A DNA stretch of 64,000 nt. It comes from an uncultured Chitinophagales bacterium (GTDB taxonomy: Bacteria > Bacteroidota > Bacteroidia > Chitinophagales > JAHDHT01). The notes beneath the pieces were generated by a model, which did not search any database, was not told the DNA's origin, and was given only the letters and a program-made list of their open reading frames with translations. The number at the start of each line of letters is the position of its first letter. Position 1 is the first letter of the stretch. Below are positions 9,617 through 20,100 of this stretch, piece by piece. A program made the position numbers and the translations under genes. The stretch is taken from assembly GCA_938023075.1 (NCBI GenBank), contig CALHDG010000034.1:1-64000 (forward strand), in the 5' to 3' direction.

Positions 9617-12451
9617 TTATTCTATGATTAATTTTTGGATGATTTGTTGGTCTTCACTTTGTAAAGCCATTAAATACATGCCTTTTGGAAAGCCTTGTAC
9701 ATTAATTTCAATGGTTGATGTATCTGTGTCACTTTCTATCTCTTTTATCATCTTACCTGAAACATCCATTAAACGAATTTGATAAATCGCTTCGTCTGGC
9801 ATTTCAACAAATACTTTATCTGTAGTTGGATTTGGGTACATGTTGAAAGTTGGTTTGGCTATTTTTTGAGTTTGTGTTTGGGAAGTTGCCTTTGCCGGAT
9901 TGCATGGCATAACAATTACTAAAAAGGTAGTTTGCGTAATGGGTCCCTCAGGCCCGGCCGGACCTGGTGGAAAGCAACCGGTACTACCATAAGTTACAGA
10001 TTCTGCTAATGATGTATAAACGCTAGTGCTTGAAGGGCTAACGGTGGTTGAAAAACAATTGTTATTTGGGCAAGCATTTAGGGGCATCCAAGTAGCAATG
10101 GGTGGTGCTGGCGGACCAACTGGTGCACAAGGTGGACAAATACAAGAGATGAAATTTGTTGTATAATCTGGACGCAGGGTAACTTCATCACCGGCACAAA
10201 TTGTATAGGTGTAATCAAAGTTTTGAAATATACCATTGCCGCAAGTCCACGTTGTAGTTGCATCGGTTAAGTTGTAGTTGTTTAAACAGCTTTGCCCATC
10301 CTCATCTGAACAATAAAAAACGCCATCGTTACGATATAAGGAGCCGCCATTGACTGTTTTGACATATATAAAAGCGTAGTTGCCAAAATCATATTCAGTT
10401 ACCATAGGTTGCTGGCTGCAATTAATTGGATTAACCAGCGTGTTTAACCACGGGTATTTGGTAAAATCGTAATTTGTTGATGGGCTGTATGTGCAAGAAC
10501 CATCGTTGATGTTTGCTAAAGGATTATAGTTGTCTGCTGTTGAATCTGTGCAACCCAACACATCGTTTGGTAATTCAGCACAAATCCAAGTATCTTTCAC
10601 ATTACTTAAATTGTAAGCCTCTATACAAGAATACCCTGGAGCATCTGAACAATAAAAGGTTCCATTTTGATAATATAAATCTGTACCTGAAGTGCTTTGT
10701 ATACTGATGAAATCATAACTGCCTGCATCGTAAACCCTAAGGCTTGTGCCATCGCAATTTGCTTGGTCAACAATATTACTTAGCCAAGGATATACCTCAA
10801 ATACATTGCCGCTTACTTCTTCAATACACGTAATGGTTATGGGAGCTTCTGAAACTGAACAAGGGGTGCTTACTTCGGTATTATACACAAAATCAAAATT
10901 GACTTGTTGTCCTTCAAATGGAATAAAGCTAATGTCATCTGCAAAGTAAGGATCAAATATTCTTCCATCTTCTAATTGAATGAAGTAATAGTTAGTGCCT
11001 CCGCAATCTTCAAAAAAGAAAGTACCGTTGTAGTTGTTGCAATCGGCTTGGTAGATACAAGAACCATCATTTTCTGTTGCAGTTGGGTTATAATTTATTG
11101 CAGCCGGGTCCGTACATCCTAATACCGAATTGTTGGTATTTCCACAACTCCAAGTTGCTGCTACATTAGTTAAACTATACGCAGCAGCACATGAATAACC
11201 AGGAGCATCGGCACAATAGTATGTACCATTTTGAAAATACAATTCGGTACTTGTGGCACTTTTTATTTCAAGAAAATTGTAACTGCCAGCATCATACAAA
11301 GTAATGCTTTCGTTTGTGCAATTGTTTGCATTAATTAAGGTGCTTAGCCATGGGTAATCTGAAAAAAGAGAACTTTCAATTGGATCGTATTCGCACATAC
11401 CATCATCTTCGGTAGCAGAAGGATCGTAATTGGAAGCATTCGGATCGGTACAACCAGGAGTTGACGAATTGTTACACCTAAAAGAATCATCTACAATGTT
11501 GGTTAAATTATAAGCATTTACACAAGAATAGCCGGGTTGATCTCTACAGTAAAAAGTACCATTTTCAAAATATAGAACACCTTCATCTGAGGTTTTTATA
11601 TAGATGAAATTATAACTGCCTGCATCGTACTCAATAATGGAAGTGCCTGCACATCCGGCTGGGCTTAGGTCTACTATATTACTTAGCCAAGGATACTTAA
11701 TTAGAATTAGTGGTTCTTCAGTGGGATCACAATTCTCAGTTACTTCTATTTTATAGGTTTTAGTGTAAGATCTGTAAGGAACGGGAAGTACAGCACCTGG
11801 CGGAAGACAAGAAGGGTCTAAAATTCCGCAATCCGAAAAAACGGAAACATTGCCTTCATAAAATGAAGTTTGCATTGGGCTGATGGTAAGTGATTCTTCA
11901 TTAGAAATATTTTGTCCATTTTGTATCCAAGTGATGTTTTCAAAATTAACTCCATTGCAATAGGTGCAGCCATCATTATAACTAAACTCATTAACATCAA
12001 GGCTAATAGTTGTTTCCTCACCTTTGCAGATAGTAATTGTTTCAGCTGCTCCACAATCTTCCATCACTTCTACATGATAAATTTTAGTAGCCGTTATTGT
12101 AGGTGGAAATGATTTAGGAGGCTGGCAGATAGGTCCCAATGTGCAATTTACATTTATAGTTAATTGCACTTCATAAATTGTAGTTTCAGTAGGGCTAACA
12201 GTAATTGATTCTTCGCTTGATACATTTAGGTTGTTGGCATACCATTCTGTAGCTTCAAAACTAATCGCATCACAAAAAACACAGGAATCGCCAATATCAA
12301 ACTCATTTATATCAAGATTTAAAGTGACTTCCTCGCCATTACAAATGGTAATAGTTTCATCGGCTTGACTGTAGCCGGCATTTACTAATAAGCAAAAACA
12401 CAGTAATAGACTGCATTTAGCTAATTGGGTTTTAAATGTTCTTGTCATCAT
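9617..12451 (-). CDS. Large secreted repeat protein with T9SS type A sorting domain
   Basis: Signal peptide; four ~75-aa YPWLS..YDAGSYNF..NGTFYC.D.PGYSC..YNLTN repeats; three GCTDPxAxNYxPxAxxxDGSC motifs; C-terminal FNMYPNPTTDKVFVEMP...GMYLMAL...QKLIIE. Confidence 0.9.
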   Translation of the reverse strand: MMTRTFKTQLAKCSLLLCFCLLVNAGYSQADETITICNGEEVTLNLDINEFDIGDSCVFCDAISFEATEWYANNLNVSSEESITVSPTETTIYEVQLTINVNCTLGPICQPPKSFPPTITATKIYHVEVMEDCGAAETITICKGEETTISLDVNEFSYNDGCTYCNGVNFENITWIQNGQNISNEESLTISPMQTSFYEGNVSVFSDCGILDPSCLPPGAVLPVPYRSYTKTYKIEVTENCDPTEEPLILIKYPWLSNIVDLSPAGCAGTSIIEYDAGSYNFIYIKTSDEGVLYFENGTFYCRDQPGYSCVNAYNLTNIVDDSFRCNNSSTPGCTDPNASNYDPSATEDDGMCEYDPIESSLFSDYPWLSTLINANNCTNESITLYDAGSYNFLEIKSATSTELYFQNGTYYCADAPGYSCAAAYSLTNVAATWSCGNTNNSVLGCTDPAAINYNPTATENDGSCIYQADCNNYNGTFFFEDCGGTNYYFIQLEDGRIFDPYFADDISFIPFEGQQVNFDFVYNTEVSTPCSVSEAPITITCIEEVSGNVFEVYPWLSNIVDQANCDGTSLRVYDAGSYDFISIQSTSGTDLYYQNGTFYCSDAPGYSCIEAYNLSNVKDTWICAELPNDVLGCTDSTADNYNPLANINDGSCTYSPSTNYDFTKYPWLNTLVNPINCSQQPMVTEYDFGNYAFIYVKTVNGGSLYRNDGVFYCSDEDGQSCLNNYNLTDATTTWTCGNGIFQNFDYTYTICAGDEVTLRPDYTTNFISCICPPCAPVGPPAPPIATWMPLNACPNNNCFSTTVSPSSTSVYTSLAESVTYGSTGCFPPGPAGPEGPITQTTFLVIVMPCNPAKATSQTQTQKIAKPTFNMYPNPTTDKVFVEMPDEAIYQIRLMDVSGKMIKEIESDTDTSTIEINVQGFPKGMYLMALQSEDQQIIQKLIIE

Positions 12452-12523
12452 ACAATAATAAATTTTTAATGTTTAATAAAATAGTTTTTGGATAAATTGA
12501 TCTATCAACTTTTGATTACAGGC

Positions 12524-12532
12524 GCAAATGTA
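12524..12532 (-). promoter_or_regulatory. Bacteroidota -7-like box
   Basis: TACATTTGC on the minus strand upstream of 12451. Confidence 0.45.
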
Positions 12533-12809
12533 TGATGGAAAACGTGAAAAAAAAGAAACACTTTTTAGCATTTGTCGGATGTTTATTTAGTTTTATTACT
12601 CAGCAAATATTATCAAGTTACTGATAATCATATATTTATAATTTTTCTAAATTTAATAATTTGATGAGATTTAATAATTCCAGTATAGTATTGCTTTCTA
12701 TTTTTGATCAAGTCCATAAACCCTCGCCTATATTCTATAAACGCGTTCTTTATCTTCAACCGCTATAGAGTTTAGCTACAAAGTTTTACATTAGCAAAAA
12801 ATTGATTAG

Positions 12810-14099
12810 ATGAAAAATTGGTCACAAAAAATTAAGTGGTCACCATCTGAAATACATGCTCCAAAAAATGAAGCAGACATTATTCGTTTAGTTCAGCAAG
12901 CAGCTGATACCAAAAAGAACATACGGGTAATTGGCAGCCTTCATTCATTTAACCCACTTTGGGTTACTAATGACCTAGTGCTGAATTTAGAAAACTATCA
13001 AGGCATCATTAAAATTGATAAAGAAAATTTAACCACTACCGTTAAAGCCGGAACTACTTTAAATCTACTGGGCGATTTACTTTTTCAACAAGGTATGGCA
13101 ATGGAAAATTTGGGCGATATTGACCAGCAAACTATTGCCGGTTCAATCAGCACAGCTACGCATGGTACCGGCTTACAGTTGGGTACGATCTCTACTCAGG
13201 TAATTGCACTTCGTTTTATCAATGGCAAAGGTGAAGCAGTCTATTGTTCCAATCAAGAAAATACCGATTTGTTTAAAGCCGCTCAAGTCTCTTTGGGTGC
13301 ACTCGGTATTATTACAGAAATTACCCTGCAATGTATCCCCGCTTATAGACTAAAGTTATCTAACCGAAAAGAAGATTTACACACCGTAATCAATTCTTTT
13401 ACCGAGCGCATTACCAACAACCGGAATTTTGAGTTTTATTGGTTCCCCAAATCAAATACGGCGTGGACCAAAACTTCTAATTTGGTTCAAGATGAACCGG
13501 ATAAAGTTGGCGTGCTGAACTATTTAACCGAGTACGTTTTAGAAAATTATGCCTATCAAGTAATTTGTGAAACCGCCCGAACTATACCGGCTTTAAGCGA
13601 CCGGCTTTCCAGATTTTCTGCCGCTCTTGTTTCTACCGTTGATAAAACCTATCATAGTCATAAAGTATATGCCACTCCACGCTTGGTCCGTTTTAGCGAA
13701 ATGGAATACAATGTTCCGTTAGAGGTCTATCCAACCGTAATTAATGAAATTATGGACCTTATTAATCGCAATAAATTCAACGTCATTTTACCAATTGAAA
13801 ACCGGATTGTTCAGGCAGATGATGCTTACTTAAGCCCGGCTTATCAAAGAAACGCTGTTTATATTGCTTGTCATGTTTATTATAAAAAAGATTATGTACC
13901 TTATTTTAAGGCTCTTGAAGAAATCTTTCTACAATACGATGGCAGACCGCATTGGGCAAAACTACATACCCTAACTGCCAAAGAACTTGCCATGAAATAT
14001 CCAAAATTTGAAGCCTTTAATCAACACAGAATGGAGCAAGACCCCAATGGAATTTTTATGAATGCCTATTTAAAGAAACTATTAATTCTACCAGATTAA
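12810..14099 (+). CDS. FAD-linked oxidase, D-arabinono-1,4-lactone oxidase-like
   Basis: VIGSLHSFNPLWVTNDLVLNLENYQGI; GDIDQQTIAGSISTATHGTG; C-terminal QDPNGIFMNAYLKKLL. Confidence 0.9.
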   Translation: MKNWSQKIKWSPSEIHAPKNEADIIRLVQQAADTKKNIRVIGSLHSFNPLWVTNDLVLNLENYQGIIKIDKENLTTTVKAGTTLNLLGDLLFQQGMAMENLGDIDQQTIAGSISTATHGTGLQLGTISTQVIALRFINGKGEAVYCSNQENTDLFKAAQVSLGALGIITEITLQCIPAYRLKLSNRKEDLHTVINSFTERITNNRNFEFYWFPKSNTAWTKTSNLVQDEPDKVGVLNYLTEYVLENYAYQVICETARTIPALSDRLSRFSAALVSTVDKTYHSHKVYATPRLVRFSEMEYNVPLEVYPTVINEIMDLINRNKFNVILPIENRIVQADDAYLSPAYQRNAVYIACHVYYKKDYVPYFKALEEIFLQYDGRPHWAKLHTLTAKELAMKYPKFEAFNQHRMEQDPNGIFMNAYLKKLLILPD

Positions 14100-14101
14100 G
14101 C

Positions 14102-15295
14102 ATGAACAATCAATCGACGTATTTCAAACAACTAAATTCAACACTAAAAAATTATAAAAGAGCGATTCCATGCTTGTTAATTGATTTAGACATGTTAGAT
14201 GAAAATCTTCAGCTTTTACAAAATAGTCTTGCTCAAAAAAAAGATTTTAGAATTGTAGTGAAATCTTTACCATGTATTGAACTGATTCAATATATCATGA
14301 AAAAAACAGCCACCAAAAAATTGATGGTTTTTCACCAACCCTTTCTATCACATTTAAGTGAATTTGTTGAGCAAGATGTCGATATTCTTTTAGGTAAGCC
14401 TATGCCCATACAAACGGTTGCCTATTTCTATAAAAGTTTGAAAGGGAATTTCAATCCCGATAAACAACTTCAATGGTTAGTAGATACTGCGGATAGGGTA
14501 CGCCAATATGTTGATTTAGCGCAATCCCTATCAACCAAAATGAAGTTGAACATTGAATTAGATGTGGGCTTGCACCGGGGTGGAATCGGCAAACTATCCA
14601 ACTTAAAAAAGATGTTAGCTATAATTCAACAACATCCTAATCATCTGAAATTTAGTGGCTTTATGGGCTACGATCCGCATATTCCAAAATTACCTAATGT
14701 CATCATATCACAAAAAAAAGCCCTTAACAAAGCGAATGCCTTTTATCAAGATTGTATTGATTTGGTCAAGCATGAATTTAACTCCCTTTGGCACGAGCAA
14801 TTAATTTTTAATGGTTCAGGCAGCCCAACTTTTCATTTGCACCTTGAAAATAATTCACCCTTAAATGAAGTAGCCGTTGGTTCATGTTTAGTGAAACCCA
14901 CCGATTTTGATTTGAACAGTCTTCAGCAATACCAAGCCTGTTGTTTTATTGCTACACCCGTTTTAAAGCAATTTAAAGGCACCACTTTGCCCGGCACCGA
15001 AAAATTTAAAGGTCTCTTAAACACCGTAAACCCCAACTTTAAACAAAGCTATTTTGTTTACGGCGGCTATTGGAAAGCCAATTATTGTTACCCACCTGCC
15101 TTAAAGGAAAACAGTGTATTCAAAAGCACCAACCAAACCATGTTAACAACCTCCAAAACCAATCAATTAAAGGTTGATGACTTTGTGTTTTTGCGCCCCC
15201 ATCAAAGCGAATTTGTCTTGCTGCAATTTGGCAATATTTTAACCTTGCGACATGGTGCAATTGACAATGATTGGTCGCTATTGAGGAATTATTGA
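14102..15295 (+). CDS. PLP-dependent alanine racemase-fold / D-threonine aldolase-like protein
   Basis: AIPCLLIDLDMLDENL...VKSLPC; LDVGLHRGGIG; C-terminal DDFVFLRPHQSEFVLLQFGNILTLRHGAI; starts 2 nt after the oxidase. Confidence 0.8.
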   Translation: MNNQSTYFKQLNSTLKNYKRAIPCLLIDLDMLDENLQLLQNSLAQKKDFRIVVKSLPCIELIQYIMKKTATKKLMVFHQPFLSHLSEFVEQDVDILLGKPMPIQTVAYFYKSLKGNFNPDKQLQWLVDTADRVRQYVDLAQSLSTKMKLNIELDVGLHRGGIGKLSNLKKMLAIIQQHPNHLKFSGFMGYDPHIPKLPNVIISQKKALNKANAFYQDCIDLVKHEFNSLWHEQLIFNGSGSPTFHLHLENNSPLNEVAVGSCLVKPTDFDLNSLQQYQACCFIATPVLKQFKGTTLPGTEKFKGLLNTVNPNFKQSYFVYGGYWKANYCYPPALKENSVFKSTNQTMLTTSKTNQLKVDDFVFLRPHQSEFVLLQFGNILTLRHGAIDNDWSLLRNY

Positions 15296-15373
15296 CCACG
15301 ACTCCAAAATTTGAGCTATGTCAGTCCTGAAAGTTTCTAAAACCTGTCAAGTTGAAGGTTAGAATGCTCAATC

Positions 15374-16822
15374 TTAGTTATCTTGTTCTTCAATCTTTTC
15401 CAACAACCAACTTTTGTTGCTGTTTAGCTTTTGTACTACCAACTTTTGTTTAACGTTCTCCAATTGCATTTTGGTAACGTTATGTTTTATTCGATACAAA
15501 TTAATTAGGGTGCGGATGAAGTTTTTGTAAGATGTTTTGCTTTTGCTGGTTAGGCTTTTGTGTTCTCTAATGTATTTTTCGAAGGAGCGGAAAAGGGTGT
15601 GGGTGGTTTCTTTATAGTCACTGTCTAATTCATAAAAAGATTTAATCATTATAGAACGGCGATTGATATCGTGGGAAAGATTGATGGTGGGTAAAGGGAA
15701 TAAATAATCAATCGCTTGTTGGTATTTTTTTTTATAATAGGCAATGGTTCCGAGATTAAAATTTTTAACTGCTGATCGAATATTTTCAGGAATAAAGGAT
15801 TCATATTTATGCAACATATTAATTGCCCAATCAAACTCGTTTACCCGGCAACTCAAGTTTACAATATTTCTTAAATTTCCAATCAACATTTGATTCTCAA
15901 TAATAAGCAAATTCTTTTCATCCATTGATTGATATAAATCGAATTGATAACGATTATACTCCGCTTTTCCTTTTCTAATTTGAAGTATACAGAAATTGCT
16001 CATCGTATTATAAAAATTAATTAAGTTATCAATTGGTATTTCTGCATGATGAGTCTCCAGATCGGCTCTTAAATTAGCGAAAGCCAAATCTGTTTTTTTG
16101 CTGATTAAATGAATTAAAGATTGATAAACTTTTACTAAAGGATGATTAGCAAATTGAGGCAACTGTAATAAGGGTTGTATAGCCTCAAAAATTGTATTAT
16201 CCGTTTGATGAATGGCTGCAAACTCTTCCAACGACAATTCTATTAAATGAAAATCTAATTGATGAAGTAAATAATACAAGCCTAAACTATGCTTAATTTC
16301 GAAGGAATTATTTTTCTTAACTAAAGTTCCGTTTTGCTGAGCATATTGAAAGGCACCACTCTCTAACACATATTGTTGTTTATAAAACTCCGCACTTTTT
16401 ATAGTTTCTTGCGATTGCCTTTGCTGCTTTTTAAAAAATTGTTGGTATAACCGGTGTTGTTTTCTGCTCAGTAAAATTTCTTGTATTATCTCAGTTTGCA
16501 AAGTTTCCTTTTCCAATAAATAATCAATCATTAAAAATTGTTTGGCATACTTTAGCAGCAAACTCATTTTTACATATAACCAATTATGTTGCAAGTCAGT
16601 TAAATGTTTTACTTCTATACCAAATAATTCACCATAAATTAAAGCAAGACTAAGCTGCTCAACCTTTCCTTTTTTTAGATGCTTTAACAAAACATCTAAA
16701 AGATTGGCAACAGCTTCGCCGGCACCAAAAAAGGAAGCAGCAACAAACTTTTGAAATCGTTTCTTTTCATTTTTATCAAAATTTTGTAGCAATTCTAACA
16801 GAAGGTATCCATTTTTTTTCAT
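15374..16822 (-). CDS. Hypothetical 482-aa protein
   Basis: Long ORF; LLLELLQNFDKNEKKRFQKFV N-terminus, helix-rich. Confidence 0.7.
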   Translation of the reverse strand: MKKNGYLLLELLQNFDKNEKKRFQKFVAASFFGAGEAVANLLDVLLKHLKKGKVEQLSLALIYGELFGIEVKHLTDLQHNWLYVKMSLLLKYAKQFLMIDYLLEKETLQTEIIQEILLSRKQHRLYQQFFKKQQRQSQETIKSAEFYKQQYVLESGAFQYAQQNGTLVKKNNSFEIKHSLGLYYLLHQLDFHLIELSLEEFAAIHQTDNTIFEAIQPLLQLPQFANHPLVKVYQSLIHLISKKTDLAFANLRADLETHHAEIPIDNLINFYNTMSNFCILQIRKGKAEYNRYQFDLYQSMDEKNLLIIENQMLIGNLRNIVNLSCRVNEFDWAINMLHKYESFIPENIRSAVKNFNLGTIAYYKKKYQQAIDYLFPLPTINLSHDINRRSIMIKSFYELDSDYKETTHTLFRSFEKYIREHKSLTSKSKTSYKNFIRTLINLYRIKHNVTKMQLENVKQKLVVQKLNSNKSWLLEKIEEQDN

Positions 16823-17008
16823 AAGTTTTTAAGTCCTATTTTTAAAATAAAACATTGATTATCAATAGATAAATTACATAAAGTATTGTAAAATAGCCAA
16901 AAGTTAATCAAATAAAAGTAAAACAAAATCTGTAATACATCAACTAATATTGCACTACAAACACATTAATTTTATGATGAATTAGATGAAATAAAGATCA
17001 ATAAAGAT

Positions 17009-17101
17009 GGTAAAGCCGGACTAATTCCCCTTCAATTGTTGAAGAGCCTGTACCGGCAAATCGGTAGGTGGGCTTTTTCGCAAGAAAAAGGTCGGGGTAG
17101 T
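17009..17101 (-). repeat. Structured intergenic repeat family B, copy 1
   Basis: Reverse complement ACTACCCCGACCTTTTTCTTGCGAAAAAGCCCACCTACCGATTTGCCGGTACAGGCTCTTCAACAATTGAAGGGGAATTAGTCCGGC; matches 36328-36418. Confidence 0.75.
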
Positions 17102-17192
17102 CTAAAAACCAAAGACTGATCCGAATGTAACCATCATTAAAAAGACAGTAGAGTTTTATATAAACATTTAACCAAATAAAAAACAATTAAAC

Positions 17193-20100
17193 ATGAACAA
17201 GATCAAGAAAATGAGCAGTAGCTTAGTTTGTATTATCACCTTAATATCAGCACTAACCTTACAAGCTCAAAACACGCAAAACCCTCAGACGGCAGATTTT
17301 ATTCCCGGTCAAATTCTCATCAAATTAAAAGAAAGTGCCAAGGCTCAAAAAACAAGCCTAAGCACCCAAATGAAAGCGACCACTTTAAAAAGCTATTTCA
17401 AATTAGACATGGAGTTATGGGAACTGAATCTGAATACCCAAAACACCCCTGATGGAAAGCAAACCACCTTAGCTCTAATTGAACAATACAAAAACCACCC
17501 TGATGTAGAATTTGTAGAACCCAACTATTTATTGGAAGCAATAGGCGGTACAGAACCTAACGACCCTTCATTTCCACAACTATGGGGCTTGCACAACACC
17601 GGGCAAAACGGCGGAATAGCAGATGCCGACATTGATGCGCCCGAAGCTTATTGTTTACCTATTTCCGCTATTGATGTGATAGTGGGCATCGTTGATACAG
17701 GTATTGATTATGGGCACGAAGATCTCGCCCCAAATATGTGGCAAAACCTGGGCGAAGATGCCAATGGCAACGGCAAAGTTTTAATACAAAGCGGCAACAC
17801 CTGGATTTTTGACCCCGGCGACGAAAACGGAATTGACGATGATGGCAACGGATACATAGATGATTTTGTAGGATGGGATTTTGTTTATAATGATAACGAT
17901 CCGATGGATTTGAACTCACATGGCACCCATTGTGCCGGCACTATTGGAGCGGTAATGAATAACAATATTGGTATTAATGGAGTAGCACCCAATGCAAAAC
18001 TGGCAGCCTTAAAATTTTTAAATGATAGTGGCACTGGTTCAACTGCCGATGCAATTGATGCATTAAACTATGCGGTAACAATGGGCATACCTATTACTAA
18101 CAACAGTTGGGGCGGTGGACCATTTTCTGCCGCTTTATATCAAGCCATACAAAACGCCGAAGCGAACAATCATTTGTTTGTTGCGGCAGCAGGTAATAAT
18201 AAAATAAACAATGATGTATATCCGCATTATCCTTCCTCTTATGATAATAACAATATAATTTCAGTAGCTGGAACAAATAGAAATGATGATCTTTATGATA
18301 CTGGTTTTTATGGTACAAATTATGGTGCTACTTCTGTTGACATAGGTGCTCCCGGGCAACAAATTTATAGCTGTATACCAGGCCATAGTTATCGCAATAA
18401 AAGTGGTACTTCTATGGCAACACCACATATAGCAGGTGTTTGTGCTTTTGTATTGGGTGCTAACCCGGGTAGCAGTTACCATACCATCAAAAGTGCTTTA
18501 ATGAATGCCGATAATAACCTGCCTGCCTTAAGTGGAAAATGTGTAAGTGAGGGCAAAGTAAATTTGCACGATGCTTTGGTGGCGATGGGCGCACCGCCAA
18601 ACCCTTGTGAGGACCCACCCCTACCGCCAACTATAGAACCACCTTTTGAAACTTGCGATAGAAATAGAGACTCACTGGCATTGGTTGCTTTTTACAACGC
18701 TACCAATGGAGATAACTGGACAATTTCATGGGATTTAAATCAATCAATGCATACTTGGCATAGGGTATCTTTTAATGAACATGGTTGTGTTGGTGGACTC
18801 TCAATAGTTGGAAATAATTTAATTGGCAGTATACCTGCTGATTTGGGCAATTTAAGCCAATTAACTTTTTTACAACTTCAAGGTAACAAATTGACCGGCA
18901 GCATACCTCCAGAATTAGGTAATCTACACTTTCTAAAAGTGTTGCAATTAGCTGCTAATCAATTAACTGGCAATATACCTGCGGAATTAGGTAATTTGTC
19001 AAATTTGGAAAGTTTATGGTTACATGGCAATTTGCTAACTGGAAGTATACCAGCCCAAATTGGAAATCTATTTAGTTTAATTGATTTGTTTTTACATACT
19101 AATCAATTGACTGGTAGTATACCAGCAGAATTAGGTAACCTAACAAATTTGAAAGGTCTGTCTTTTGCAAGTAATCGGCTTACAGGTAATATACCCCATG
19201 AATTCGGGAATTTAATTAATTTACAATTATTGCAATTTCAAGGAAACAATCTAACTGGAAATATTCCTCCAGAATTAGGTAATCTTTCTTTATTACATAC
19301 ATTACTAATAGCAGCCAATCAATTAACTGGAAATATACCAGCTGAATTAGGTAATTTGACAAACTTGGAAAGTTTATGGTTACATGGCAATTTGCTAACT
19401 GGAAGTATACCTCCCCAAATTGGAAATCAAATTTATTTAATTGATTTGTTTTTATATAATAATCAATTGACGGGTAATATCCCACGAGAATTAGGTAATT
19501 TAACAAAGTTGAAAGGCCTGTCTTTAGCAGGTAATCAGCTTACAGGTAATATACCTTCAGAATTAGGGAATCTAATTAATTTACATATATTGCAACTCCA
19601 AGGAAACAATTTAACTGGAAACATTCCTCCACAATTAGGTAATCTATCTTTATTACATACATTACAATTAGCAGCCAATCAATTAACTGGTAATATACCA
19701 GCAGAATTAGGTAATTTGACAAATTTGGAAAGTTTATGGCTACAAACCAACTTGCTAACTGGAAGTATACCTCCCCAAATTGGAAATCTAATTTCTTTAA
19801 CTGGTATGCTTTTATCATCTAATCAATTAACTGGTAATATCCCAGCAGAATTAGGGGATTTGACAAATTTGAAAACCCTGACTATAGGATCTAATCAGCT
19901 TACGGGTAATATACCTCCTGAATTTGGCAATTTAACTAATTTAGAGCATTTACAACTTCAAGGAAACCATTTAACTGGCACCATACCTTCTGAAATGGGC
20001 AATTTGACTATGTTAACAGCATTGGCAGTTAACTCAAACAATCTTAGTGGTTGTCACGATCTTAATTTACTTAATCTCTGCGATCAATTAATAAATGATG

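Noticed and set aside
19216-19818. Two similar minus-strand ORFs (96 aa and 80 aa, LVYYQLIDWLLIVMYVI...)
   Set aside because: Antisense of the 72-bp LRR tandem repeats.
18796-20052. CRISPR-like array
   Set aside because: Regular repeats are in-frame coding LRRs with no unique spacers. No CRISPR array or cas gene was seen in the window.
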